NCBI GenBank assembly: GCA_025094145.1
Contig: JALLLS010000013.1
Location: 310,001 to 374,000, forward strand
Length of the DNA stretch: 64,000 nt
From: Spinellus fusiger
Lineage: Eukaryota > Mucoromycota > Mucoromycetes > Mucorales > Phycomycetaceae
Direction of reading: 5' to 3'
The notes under the pieces were generated by a model, which did no database searches, was not told the origin of the DNA, and saw only the letters and a program-made list of their open reading frames with translations. How positions within the stretch are numbered: the stretch's first letter is position 1; the number at the start of each line of letters is the position of its first letter. Of this stretch, positions 44,417 to 58,026 are shown piece by piece. A program made the position numbers and the translations under genes.

Positions 44417-47400
44417 AAATCCAGTGTTTATAATATATTCCCTTTATTGCCTCCTTTATTTCTTTTAATAATAATTCCTAGCATGCTTAGTCTACTTGTA
44501 CAGAATAGGGAACGGTGTGTAAATAACAGTAAAAAATTCTTAACAATAGATGCCTGTCTAATTTTCCCGATTGCCATACAACAACCATATACCCATGAAC
44601 AATAGAACGGTTACAAAGCAATCATTTTATTTCCGATAGCCACGATTCGGTGTGTCTAGGTCTGCGCAACTTTGTGTTTTATCTTTTTAGGGTAGGATCT
44701 ATTAGATAATATATAAGTCTGTTCCAGCGATGACCAGGCATTCATAAGGTTTCATCTTTTTATATTTTTAATTTATAGAAATATCGGTGATCGTGATAGT
44801 TTAATGCAATAAGGGTATAATTTCACACTCTAAAATGGTAGAGAAAACGGCATGTACGATTTATTCATACAAAATCCTAGTGTGAGAAATGAAAGAATCC
44901 CAGTTCGCACTTGTTTATAACGATCCCATTCAGCAACTGCATGGGAAACACATGTACGACCTACAGCACTGTATTTGGAGAAATGACAGTAGTAGAGTTT
45001 GTGGATTATATAGAATATCTATGGTATATAATGATCATCGGGAACTCTGATTTGGTCACTCTACTCCCTGTGGTCATTAGACTAGACTATTCATTTCTGG
45101 GTATACGACTCTGCTCCCCACTACTAGAACAATAGAGTAGACTCTCCTTTTCTTTCTGTCAAACAAGGGAGTGAAGGGTATGTACATTATACTACATCTA
45201 ATCATTGGAATTGGAAGGTAAGTGTAAAATGGTTATTTACTTGGAAATCAACGCTCATCTCTCCTACTCCCTATTATTCTATTCCGTATTTATGGCGGGT
45301 TTTATTAGCACCACTCTTATTAATATTAATATTAATATTTGCATTCTTACTAATACTAATACTGCTATCATTATTAATATTAATATTAATATCAGGCAAC
45401 AACATCCCTATCATTATCACTAGTCTCATTTTTGATATTTCTTTAGTATACGGCATACATCACATAGTAGTAATGAATGGAGTCTATATATTTACTTTAT
45501 TATTAACGAATAGTCTATTTTACTGTATTTTATCGTACTATAGCATGTTATATAGTATTATAACATGTTATATCGTACTATATAGTGTACTGTAGTGTAT
45601 TATGCATCAATCTATTGTTATAGACAATAGGCTCAAATCACTATAATAATTGAACTCAACAACAGAAAAATTATGTTGATTCAATCTGAGTACTAATATT
45701 GTAAAGTCATATTATAAATTTTAGGTAGCAGATGAATTGACCGCTGGTCTGCTACGATGACATTTTACCAATAAATGGCAGACTACAAGAATGTATATTT
45801 GATCTGCAATGGTAGGACAGATCCATTAATAGCACAAATCATAAGTAGGACAAATACACAGAAAGAAAGAGGTCCGATTTTAACTATTCTTTGTTAAAAG
45901 GATTGCCAAGTTAAGTATGCTGCCCTGGAAAAAGATTACCTTTTGGCATTTCAGCACTTATTTATATTGTATACTTTGTATACTATATATATATATATAT
46001 GTTTTCTCTTTATTTTAATAATAATAAAATGTAAGTTTTTAAAACATTTATTTTATGCCTTTATCTATATCAATGATAAGAATTATTTTGCAACCCGGGG
46101 AATAGAATGGCAATACAAGACTTTTTGCATTGATTGTTGAATGGATTCGATGACCGTGCATAAGACAAAACACATGTAATTAATTTATTCACAGCTGCTT
46201 GTTGGAGTCACGCAAGAGAGTTTTATGTTTCTCGGTCTTCCAGTGAGTAGTAAGAGTAAGATTATAGTTGTTTTATAGTAAATCATATTCAGTGGAAATA
46301 GATTTTGAGTTGAGCAACGGATGTATTCAAGGTGCGTGTAAGAATTCTCTCTTTTAAAAACAGTAATGAAAAAGAACATTATTAAGTCAGCCACGGTGTT
46401 CTTATAGAATAAAGAGTAAGGTGATAGCAAGGGATCTTTATCAAAGATGGGAAATGCACGTTCAACTCAACAATGCATCTTTTGATGGTTTGTGTAACAG
46501 ATTGGATATCATTACTACTTCTTGTAGGTAACGTTAAAGAAGTAAAGGATGAAGAACATGAATAAAACAATGACATGGATCTGGGATCAGAATAAAGTTA
46601 CAGTAGACAAAAGTAAACTACTGTCTGGTTGGATATTGTTTGAATATAGTCAGTTTGCACGTTCACCCCACGTTTGAATTGTGTCGCAGAATTTCAGCGT
46701 TGTAGTAAAAAGAATAGTGATGAGAAATAATAATTCCTCAGTAGAAAGAGTATGGAGTAATAATAATAAAGGGGGAGAGGATTACATTGTAAATATGCAT
46801 ATTTTTCTCAATAAATAAAGAAGCATTTCATGTATGAAATATCTATTAAGCATATATAGTAGCGTTATTTTATATACTATAACAAAAAGGTGAGGTACAC
46901 TGTATTAGGGAGATATAAAATAGTACTAGTGTTGTACTTTGTTCTTCTCAGGAGAGTGCTTGCCTTCTGTAGCAAATATTCGTGGATGGTGCCATAAAGG
47001 GAACGTGACAGTAAAGAGCGATCAGCAGTATGAATCTCGGGAAAGTATTAACACCGCTAGATAACAATCAAATCATGATAATGCTATCCAGAGAGATGGT
47101 GCAGTGTTGCTCTATTGGTGTGGTTGTTGACAGTCAGTTTGCTTTAATTTTAGGGAAAATGCAATGTTAGAATAAGAGTCAATGGCCTGTAACTGAGAGG
47201 AGTTTGTGCTTTATCAAAATAGTGGTCTCTCCACTCTAGTGATAGTCATTAAAAACGGTCAAGGTTTACATTTCGAGAAAATAAACCAGGGTAGAGAACA
47301 TTGATACTATACAGTGGCATTAACACAGTAAATAAAAAGTATTTCAATAGATGAAGTATTAAAGGTCAAATCTTTAGTTGCATTTTCCTTAAAAGGAGAA

Positions 47401-47627
47401 TATTTGAATAAAATAAAATAAAGCTCTGATGTGAGATTTGTGCAAGCATGCTCGGGCTTTATCATTAAGTGCATCCAAGAGTTCCGGTCATCAGGACCCC
47501 CCACTTACACCCCTTCCAAAAAGAATAGAAAAAAAAATCAAATCTGAAAGTATATAAGGACAGGCATTTCTACTCATATTCTATACACATAAACTTCTTT
47601 ATATATATTTATATACATTACTACAAC
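44417..47627. other. AT-rich intergenic DNA
   Basis: About 3.2 kb without a supported gene. It holds an (ATTAAT)n tract near 45318-45395, a repeat cluster at 45530-45605 and a (TA)n run near 45985-46000. Frames such as 44911-45135 have no family motif. Confidence 0.55.
45530..45605. repeat. Short interleaved direct and inverted repeats
   Basis: The sequence TATCGTACTATA occurs at both ends, and CATGTTATAT occurs twice between them, once next to its near-complement ATAACATG. The result is a partly palindromic block. No role is proposed. Confidence 0.6.
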
Positions 47628-48912
47628 ATGTCATCTGAAAAATTCAGAATAAACAACACTGGAAGATCCTTCCGTCACTCTACCAACAATTTCATTAGCA
47701 CGTTTAGTACATCTTCTCCTTATAGCATTGGTATGTACTTTAAAGAATTAGACTTTATTCTTATTATTTACTAACCTTATTAATTTACATAGGAATGCCT
47801 TATGGATCTTCAATGACATTGGATGAAAGGTAATAGCTTATAGAAATAACAATAAAAAATAAAACTGTGACTCAATGGTTATAATATTAGCTCTCAAAGT
47901 GAAAAACGTACAGCTCATAATGCTCTTGAGCGTCAGAGACGTGAACACCTAAACTCAAAGTTCCAGCAACTTGCTCATGCTTTACCTACTTTACAATCTG
48001 AACGTCGTCCTAGCAAGACTATGATTGTGGCGCGATCCCTTGATTTTGGTAAATTCCATCATTTACCCCTATTTTAGATCGACAAAACTTATATAATTAT
48101 TATTGTCATTAGTATCTACGACTATACAGCGTGAATCGAATTATAAGTCTCAGATTATGGAGCTTCTTAAAGAGAATGAGCGACTTAGAAAGCAAGCTCG
48201 CATTACTTCTCAAGTTTTATTGAAATCAGCCCAGTCTAAAAATGTACAACGCCGTTCTTCAATTCTTCCTATGTCTCAAGTAGAAATGAAGCCAGTAAAG
48301 AATAAGAAACGATCCATTGCTACCGGCAGTACCACTGATACTAAAAACAAAGAGATAGCCTTCCAACCATCTCCACCACCTACTCCAGAAGTACACATCA
48401 GTGATTGCCTTTTATCTTCGTCATCTGTTCCTACAACAATATTTCCTTCTTCACCTGAAGCCACTCTTCAGCATTCGGTTTCTCCACCTGAAGCTCCTGA
48501 TATGCTCGCCAGCCTTGATTTACAAAATAGAATTCAGGCCGACCAGAATTCATTTATTCAAAACAATATGCACATAGACCTTGCATGGACACTTGACAGT
48601 GATACTTCTCAAGCCATTGATGAGCTGACTCGTGGATCTATGAATAGCTACAATCCCTATTTGTCACCTTCTGATGCCTTAACAGAATTTAGTGCTTTGG
48701 ATATTTATTCCCAGGACATGCTGTCACTCACTGCCTCACTGCCTCCTTCTCAACAGAACATGCTGGAATCGTTAGGATACTCTCCTATGTATATGAACTC
48801 TGATGGTAAGTCATACTTTTTTTATTCCTTAAATAAATAAATAAATAAGCTTTACTAATACACTTTATTAGAAAATGCGCTTGTCTATAATGCCAACTCG
48901 TTTTTTGTCTAG
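47628..48912 (+). CDS. bHLH transcription factor (fungal, Mucorales type)
   Basis: Five exons (47628-47730, 47793-47829, 47891-48048, 48113-48805, 48872-48912) give 343 residues. The bHLH domain is at about residues 48-104. Its basic region AHNALERQRREHLNSKF carries the His-Glu-Arg-Arg pattern (H-x3-E-x2-R-R) expected for E-box CAnnTG contact. Helix 1 is FQQLAHALPTL, the loop is SERRPSK, and helix 2 is TMIVARSLDFV, continuing into a Leu-rich coiled coil (QIMELLKENERLRKQ). The rest is Ser/Thr/Pro-rich with PPPTPEV, then Gln/Asn/Leu-rich sequence as in activation domains. Introns are GTATGT...ATAG, GTAATA...TTAG, GTAAAT...TTAG and GTAAGT...TTAG, with phases 1, 2, 1, 1, all closing. The last exon adds only 14 codons, ending ANSFFV. 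The gene is isolated, with AT-rich DNA on both sides. Confidence 0.85.
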
Positions 48913-51900
48913 ATGTCTATACTTCCACCTTAACCACTTTATTTTCTTCTTTTTCCCTGCAAAGGCATATACCAATTTTATTCCCACCTGCAAATGAAGA
49001 TGTTCTTTCTCTTTTCATTCTTCTGTACGTTAGGCTAGCAAACCTTTATTATCTTATAGTTGCACCGGATGCTCACTATTTTACTTATTGATATTCAATA
49101 TTGTATTGTAAATATTGTTTTTGATTCTTCTTAAAGCACACTTCATGTCCTATTGTAATTATGCATACTCCATGTATTTTACTGTTTATTGCTTCTTCTT
49201 TTTCATTTTTATTCTTTTCATATAAACATATGATATTTCCATTCTTAATGAATCAATAAAATCAATAGTTGGTTATGCTAAACTTATGCTTTAATTTCCA
49301 CTGAACTATGTAGCTTTAATGAAAATACTAATATTGGTAATACTATAAAAATACTATTTGTATAAATAATTAAGTAAAACAACAACAACAATATTAACAG
49401 CATAAACCAGTCTTGTGCTAACAATATCGTTAGTAGTAGTGGTGGTGACAGTCACTATACCATTAATAGTAACTGTAACATTAGCATTAACATTAACTGT
49501 AAAAATAGCAATAGTGTATGGCCCTATAATTGCATTTTATTATGCAAGATATCGATACAAACAGCGAATCCCATAAACTATAGGTCATTATAGAATTAAA
49601 CTTTAATGTAGTGTATACTCATTTGTTAATTATTTGTTATCCTATAAGAATATGTTATCTTTCCAAATCCAGTAATTGTACCAGTCCTTGAAAATTTAAG
49701 CGTGTTTTACGTTATATCAACCTGTTTCATTGCCTCTAGTGGCTCCAGAGATCGAAAAAACATGTCTCGATTTCGATTTGCATTTCTAGGCATTTTCTTA
49801 GATGGGACATTCTGTCATTTCATCTGGGTGTCAATCTTTAACTACTTTGCGCTACCTCATTGTTGGCCTTTCTCACTTGACAAAGCGTCTTCACAATCTT
49901 CCATATAAGTATACCTGGAGTTAAAGACTAACTACTGTGGGTTTTTAGAATGTCTACCCTCTTTATAGGCCGTAGATAATTATCATTTAAAGTTAAATTT
50001 TATAGAATGATTGTAAAGCAAACAAGGGCTCTCTGGACGATCCTTGATCATCACATCAGCCGCTACTGATCTATACTAGATTCAAATCTATAGGATCTAT
50101 CATAGAATGAATAGGAAAAATGGCCCATGTTATTACTTGGTCGGTGAAATTAAATAATGATAATTAGTTATTCTTCTCGTTCATAGATAGTCCTTATCTT
50201 GTTCCATGAAATGAAACACTCGTCAGAAGGAGAAGGGGGACAAGGAATGTTATTAAGCTAGATCACCACCAATTACAGTAGTAAATTCAAGCCAATCGTT
50301 GTACTTGGATGTCTGTTTACTCTTACCTATCTCCTAATTAATTAGTTTATTGTTTGTCTTGTCAAGATTTCCACCCATATCCATACCACACGCTCACCTC
50401 ACAGTTGCTTTTTATTCCAGACTTTGGACTAAAAAAAGCTACAGTATTTTTCAAATAACATTACACGATCGAAAATAACTATTAATACAGCTTACTGATA
50501 AGTCTCCAAATTAGGGGGAGCAAGGGGCTATACTATGTAATTCTTGGCTTCATGCTAAATATGTAAAGACAATAGCTACATGTTTCACCATAAACCATGA
50601 AACAGTGGTAACCTATTGTAATATCACTCTTCTGCTCTAATCGTCGATTCATAGGTATCTGAAGATAACAAGATATCTATTTTCCTCAGTGGTTTATTAC
50701 CTCTTAATGTATGCTAAAGACGTCTTTAATCTATTACTGTGCTTACGTTAAAGTGCATTACACAATTTAACTGATTAGCAGATCTATTAGAAATAGCATA
50801 TCAATATTTATTAGTCTGGCATAAAATAAAGCAACCCATTACAATTTATTGAAAACAAATATAAATAGTGTAGATAGATACACCAATTTTTCTTCTTAGC
50901 CAAGCAAATATAGCAAAGTGAAATAGAAAAGGTTATAAAAAAAATCAACTACCATAGTCAGTAATGTTCTTAACACTGTGTATCAGATATAAATATAAAT
51001 ATAAATATATCTATAAGAGTGATAGTAGAAATATTTTATCACACAAATGTAGGAAAAAGAAAAAAAAGAAAGAGTAGAAATTGGGAATTGGGAATTGAGA
51101 ATTGAGAATAGCAAAGGATGATACAACAACGTGTGCCTGCAAAACCGTGCACCTGAAAGAACTACCTTTTTAAAAGATAACCTATAATAGTTCTACCGGA
51201 TGTCATTAAATGTTAATTTAATTATCTCAGCCACTACATATGGTAACTCAGTTGTGAATAAATGTTAGGGTCGTACATGGTTGTGTTTGGAAGATGGTTT
51301 GTCAGTAAGTAAGCCTAGACTAGATGACATTTGATTATCATTTTGTATTGACAAGAGGCTATGACTTTATTGTAAACAAAAAAAAATAGTCTTAATACTT
51401 GCGTATTGAGGTAATCTACCAACATAGAACTGGTTAAAGATAAAGATCCAAGTATTAGATTCAATATTAGATAAATTAAAGGGTGTATTTATGCTGTTTA
51501 AAGACAATTTCATTGAGTTGTGGACAATAGAGTATATTTGGTTTTGCAGCTGAATATTATAAAACCATACCACGGGAAAATATGAGATTGAATATTCAAA
51601 CCCATATTGATTTTAGACTCAATAAGTCCAAATCTGTAGTTCACTATTTTTAACCCATGTATTGAAATCCCGTAAGAAAAGGATTCTATGAATTAAACTA
51701 GGATGAAATCAAGCTCACATACATCAATCTATTTGGAAAATAAATCTCAGATAAAAGCAATAAATAAAATGAAAAATATTAAAACGAAAAATAAAAAACA
51801 GTACATAGGATGGTAGATTCTACTATGTATAAACAGGTACATGCGTTTTTATATTGTTTCCTAAATGAAATCATCTAATAAACCAGTGATAACACTTGAG

Positions 51901-54900
51901 AAGCATGGACTCTTTCTGGAACAATAGAAGCCACATAAAAAAGTAATAATAGATAACAAAAAAGTTTTTATACTAAGAACTTCAAAACCAATGAAGCATT
52001 GTGACAATAAGATGTAATATTTATAGAATTAAGATTGCTATCTCGGGAGTACGATTATAGACAAAGAGAAACTACCGGTTTAATATTTGTTGAGATTGCA
52101 AAGTAACAATCAGCGTACTACAATACGTTTACAATACTTAGATCTCAATATGATATACAGAAATAAGATAAGTTTTATTTGAGATATATAATAAAAATAA
52201 AACATAATTGTGAATTGAAAGGCATAAAGATGTAATAAATTTATTACAATACAACTACAATGGTTTTTGCTTTTGAGTTTCTCGGGGCATTTATCAAATA
52301 GTTTTATGAATAAAATTATCCGACTGATGGTAAAATACTTTTAAACTTATAAGCAAAAGCTTCATCAACACTCAATAACTTTGTACTTTTTTATAAGCTA
52401 CTATTGATCATTTGTTACCAGCAAAACAAGACATCAGTCTTACATATAAGAAAATACCAAAATCAGTTTTTGAGAAAGCTGTATAAAATTTTAATAGCTC
52501 ATACATGCATTATTCTAATGCTACTTATTGTAGTTTTTATCTGTTTTTTTACTACTAACAGGTATACATATTTTTAAAAATGAACTTTTCTTAAAAATAA
52601 AATATATGCTTTAAATAAATCGGTTCAAGAGTGTCTGACAGTACCTCCGATACAAGTAAATGACTATTAGCTTGGAATTTCAGTTGATTTTTCAAATAAA
52701 AAACAGCATGATATTTCACTAATGACAATATAATGGTTGTTTGCTATATAGTTTCACGGTACAACTGAATATGAAACAATACTATATATTAAACTTAATA
52801 TATCTTAAACAATTATAAATCTGGACCATGACGATAAAACTCGTATGATATAAAGTATGAACCTATGGCAGTGATTATTATTATTATTATTATTATTATT
52901 ATTTTAATTGCTTTGGTAACCACAGTTTTCTACAACCTGCTACATTTATCTTTATCATAAAAGTACAAGTATTCATTAATTCTTTAGATCTAGAACATAT
53001 CTAATGGACATTAGTGTATTTTTAAATATAAATCTTTTTTTGTACAAAGTACTGATGTCTTGTATTTCCAGCCTTAACATATTCTATCAACGTGAAAATA
53101 AAATTGCCATTAATTATGAGAAATCTCTAACCATATGTACAATGTTTCAGCTTTGATTTCTCGAGAAATGTTATGGTGGTTCTACTGATTCTAGTGGCAC
53201 TGATTAAGCTCACACCAGCACTACAGGAACACTGGTACATAGAACAGCACACTATTTTATTTCTATTCTTAGTATATTTTTCTTGTATGATGTCTATTAC
53301 TGTTTCATTGGTGCTTAAAGACTAAGCCAAGGCGCATGAAGCTTCATTAGATCAAGATACGAGTATAAGAAGAGTAGTGAGATTTTTCTATAGTTACAGT
53401 TACATAGGGATTATTTTAGCCGATGCATGGAAATATTTTACATTATACACCTGAATATTAGGTCTATATGAACCATGGCTAAACCCTGTCTATTTCGTTT
53501 CTCTTGGTTTACTTAGCCAATTATAATCTCGATATTAGAAAGAACAATTAATATACTTTGACTAAACTTTGCAGTAATATATATTTACCTCACTTTTATC
53601 TTTTATAGAACGTTTATTTAATTCAAAAGTATCTGCTGAATCCTACAGCTACTTACGAACAAAAATAACTAACAGTTACACTTCTAATTTTTTGAACACG
53701 AGGCAACTGCAAATGGCACCAATTAAGCTCAGACTACTGTCATGTTCAGTATGAGTTAGATCATTGTTTTCAGAATATTTGAAAGATATGAAAGGCTTAT
53801 CCCATTTTCTCATGATTATTCACAGTAAAAAAAATTATAAATTATTTAAAGAATAGAAGTTTAGATGGTAGTATATATTTTCTAAGTAGTTTTCTAATTT
53901 CAAAGTCTACATTTTAGAAAACAGTGGAGTGATTCGGGCTTTTTTTTTTCTACACAAGTCATTTATCACATAAACGGGTATAAAAAAGGGGCCTGTGTGA
54001 GCAGATAATCACGTGTGCTGGAAAGATGAGTAATGGTATACTACATCTGGATAAATAAATCAAAATAGTAAAAAAATTGAACTCATCTACAACATTGATT
54101 ACAGAAGAATTATTCAAAAAAAACTTTAGATTCAATCCAGGGCTCACGTGACCCACCGAGAAGCTCTATGGCATTTGTATGATGGTATGAAACCTATTTT
54201 TGGTTGTTGATGTAGGATGATATGTGGTAAATATTACTGATTATCTTGCCAAAAACATAGCTACCTTGAGAAATGATTTCTTTCGGGCCATCCTCTATCT
54301 TTATAGCTAACTCAATGGTAAGCTACTTTCTTTAAGAACACAATAAAAAAATACCATAATAGTAATCTAGCTAAGAAATGGAAGTCGAAAGAAAATACAA
54401 TCGTAGTATAGGGCGATCATCACAAAACTACATCATTACTGCGATTTAAATTTCTTAGGAAATGTTAAACTGGTAATTTTGGTAATTCTTTGTTGCCTTC
54501 AATATTAATCAAAGTTCAATGAGTGTTCTTTGCTAAGTCAAGAATAAACGTTCATCAAAGCTATCAATAACTTTATTACTAACATGTATCTGAGAATTAA
54601 AGACATGACAGATGTTAAGGAGAGTAATTTATTTTTATTTTTATGTTGAATTTTAAAATTTATAGAGGATTATACTTTTCAAGAGGCTTTGCATTATGTC
54701 AATTGCATTGTGCTTTGCATTATAATTATACTTCCTTTCAAAATCCAATTGATCTTCTAATTTCCATACCTTAATTTAAATAAATAGATAAAAAAAACTA
54801 CAATCATGCATTCCGTAGATATAGATTTTAATTTTTCAATAAATAAAATAAGGGTGTCATATAACAATATAAATAGTTATATTAATAAAATTAATCAGTA

Positions 54901-57336
54901 TTTTACATGTCCACTTTTGATATCAACTACATTATAATAACTCCGCGGTATAATGATATTGAAAGCATCATTATGCTTCTGGGGTGCTTTCCCTTCTTAT
55001 AGATTCAGGCGGGATTCAACCTCTACTAATACATATAGCAAATCTTTCTTTTTATAATAGTTTATTCCAAGCAAGCCAAATTATGCTTTCCCGAGTTTAA
55101 GCATAGACTTTATGTCAGCCAATAAGATATGATGACCACATCACTTTCTGTCATCCACAACTCTGTTTTATTGTTAGTATGACATCTAAAACTGGCTAAC
55201 TCCATTGTTTAAAGGTGAGGGTAAGGCAATTTGACGTTATAGATTTCTCAGATAGTCAGCCTATCCTTTGAGTCTATATTCTATTAGTTTATGCATAGAT
55301 CTCTATTATTTTCACTAGCAAATTATGATATGATAGTATTATTCAAGTAATGTTATAAGATCTATATTTAGTTGAATTCAGATATACTTACTGGTATTAT
55401 TTCTTGGGATTTCACACTCCAACTCATTATAATAGATCATGGAACACTGCTGTTTATGAGTCTAATAAAGCTGTTTATGATCCTATCGAATTCACTTTGT
55501 ATGTTTCTTCTTGAAAGAAGATGTATTGTTATTATAATAATAATGATAAAGAAAATATGAAGCATATTCATGGAAAGAGTCAAAGTCAATATGGAAACCG
55601 CAGTATGGATAGTTCTCTGTATATCTCCCTCACTATTTCTTTAATATCTCTTTATTATTTTTATTATTATCAAGATTTATCTTTCTTTTTAAATCGAGAA
55701 TATATTAGTAAGTGATGATTCTGTGGAATGGCTAAATAGTTATGCTAACTTTGAAGGCATCCATATTCACCATATAGGAGGTCTTGGCACTGGATATGTT
55801 ATTTTTGACAAACATATTATGACTATAAAGATTTGTAAATCTCTCAACCATATTAATGGGAAAAGTTTTTTTTTTAAAAAAATATATTGAAAAGCTCTTA
55901 CATAACAAAGATACATGTGAATTGGTCAGAGACAATAATGTCTATATTTTCTTCACCAAAAATAGCGCATAAATTTGAATGTATTACATTACTTTTGCAA
56001 GCCAATGTATTAAACATATTACCATGATATAAGAGAAGTCATAAAGTAATTATTAGAGAGAGAAACCCATTTACTACTACTGTCAACGTAATAAACTATT
56101 GCTTTATTTTTATAATAAGTAGAAAAATGGTTCAACTCACTACTACTTTGAACATCAATTAGTTTATGCTAATGGTTAATTTTAGATAGGGATACTCATT
56201 AGTTTCACATCTTCACATTAAGTTCCAGACAGTATCTCATGTTCCTTAATTAACAGTAGTGCAAGGCTGTTGACAGAACTATTCCTAATATGCATGTACC
56301 AATCCGAGTTGAAATATAAATAAAATCAACCTTGAACTTATGATATTGATGAATATTATCATCTTTCAATTCTATTTTATATTTAGCTTAATGTTTCTCC
56401 GATTCTGACTTGAGATATTACTAAAAGCTAAGACAATTGATTAAATTAGACTGAAAATATCTCTGCATTTGTTTATTGAAGAGGAGAACATATATAGGCC
56501 AATCATCATATCAATAATGATTGGAAGACAGATAACTGCCTTTTATAGAAAGAACATCTCCTGGAGAGAATAAATGAAAAAAACTAACTCTAAATTCAGG
56601 ACATTAAAGGATAAAAGCCTAAATTTTTACGGTGGCTGAACATCTTTCTCTGCCAAAAGCAGGTTGAACACAATGTATTTAATTTGCTAGTCATGTCTTG
56701 CCTTGTGTCTATTTTCAGTCTGCCTAAAAAAATATGTCTATTAATTTTATAAGTCTTTATATTGGAGATTAGTTATATTCTTATCATGAAGAAAGTATGG
56801 GTCAAAATGGGAATTTTAGTATCGATATCTTAGACAAATGGAGAATGCTGTTTCTCATTTATTTCAATTCAAATTAGCATTTTCTTTTACTCAAATTCGT
56901 ACTGTAATGCTCTACATACAATAGTATCAAGATATACAATTCAAAGTATTTTTATTTTTGGGTGTTGGTTGCTATTCGCACATTGGGCATTTTAGCCACC
57001 CTATGAGATCGTTTGAAAAAAAAGAATAAACATTGAAACACTTCAAATACATAAGTGAAAAAAATAATGCAAAGAGAGAAGAGACGGAAAGAAAAGAGAA
57101 TATAAAACCTCAATGAGGGAAAAATGATGGAAAATGAGTGGAAATGATGGTAAAATGAGAATTATGAATAGACATCCAAAAGGCCATAAAGTCAGCAAGG
57201 AAACCAGGACACCAAAAAGATAACCCTCATCCTGTGGCGATTCGAAATCCAACGAGGGATACTTAGAGCAACTCGGACAATCCTGAGGACACAAACACAG
57301 CAACTACACTAGCAGCTTCTGGCTTTGCTAAACAGG
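48913..57336. other. 8-kb gene desert, very AT-rich
   Basis: From the bHLH stop to the LINE remnant I find no gene, RNA gene or coherent coding stretch on either strand; open frames are short and motif-free. Simple repeats include a pure (ATT)n run at about 52874-52906 and AAATAT runs near 50990-51010. Base composition is visibly more AT-rich than around the genes, in line with old decayed repeats. The part nearest 57043-57336 may be the 3' tail of the LINE that follows. Confidence 0.5.
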
Positions 57337-58020
57337 TTAAGAATGGGTGGTAGAGGAGAGATCAGAGAAGTGAGGATACAGCTTCTGTTGCTGCAGGAGT
57401 CTTTGCACTCTATGGCGGCGTTGGCGTTCCTGCTCAACACACCCATCAGCAGCCTCAATGAGCAAGCTACCAGCTGATGGCTCTACCTTAAAGTCTTGAG
57501 TAGACGTGGCTTGATCAATGGCTTGCAGCAGTATTAACAAACTGGGCCAAAGTTCTCGCCATTTAACAAAAGACTTAACCGTGCGCGGCAGAAGATTTAG
57601 ACAATAGTCAATTGGATGAACGTCTTGTGGTGGTGCAGGAACTAAGAAGAACAAGAACGTGGAGCGTTCATGGTCAACGAATGTGCAAGTGAGAAAGTGG
57701 TCCTGATTGGCAGATGGGTGGCCACATTGGCAAGGAACTGAAGGTGTTGGTGGTAACCAAGCAATCCTCCATTTTAGTAGACGATGTCTTTCTTTGCGCG
57801 TGCACGGTAGTAGAAGAATTGGATCCCAAACAGGTCTACATAGTCCACGGGCTACCGTCACCAGCGGATTCTTGCCACGTACTAGACTAGTAATTTCACT
57901 TTGAAGACGTTCAAGATAAGCTAATTTTAATGGATATTTAGGAGAGTTGTGAGCCCGTCCTATTCTTTGAGCATTTTGCCAGAGTACATTGCCACGTAGC
58001 TTAATCCATCTGGCTATCAA
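57337..58020 (-). pseudogene. 3' end of a LINE-type reverse-transcriptase ORF
   Basis: A 227-residue minus-strand frame contains RLLKWRIAWLPPTPSVPCQC and then GHPSANQDHFLTC, a CxC...H...C zinc-knuckle-like motif found at the end of non-LTR retrotransposon polymerases ('R--W---LP--C--C---- - -HFL--C'). No polymerase palm motif is present, so this is the C-terminal remainder only. The open frame runs to 58020, about 6 bp from the end of the neighbouring Tc1-like element at 58027, so the upstream part of the ORF is lost or displaced there. The protein family is inferred from the motif and composition. Confidence 0.65.
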
Positions 58021-58026
58021 GATATA

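Noticed and set aside
44911..45135. 74-residue plus-strand frame after SWR1
   Set aside because: No recognisable domain, flanked by AT-rich DNA, and no intron signals that extend it.
57043..57303. Hydrophobic minus-strand frame beside the LINE ORF
   Set aside because: It lies downstream of the LINE stop and is probably its 3' untranslated tail; no start or motif supports a gene.
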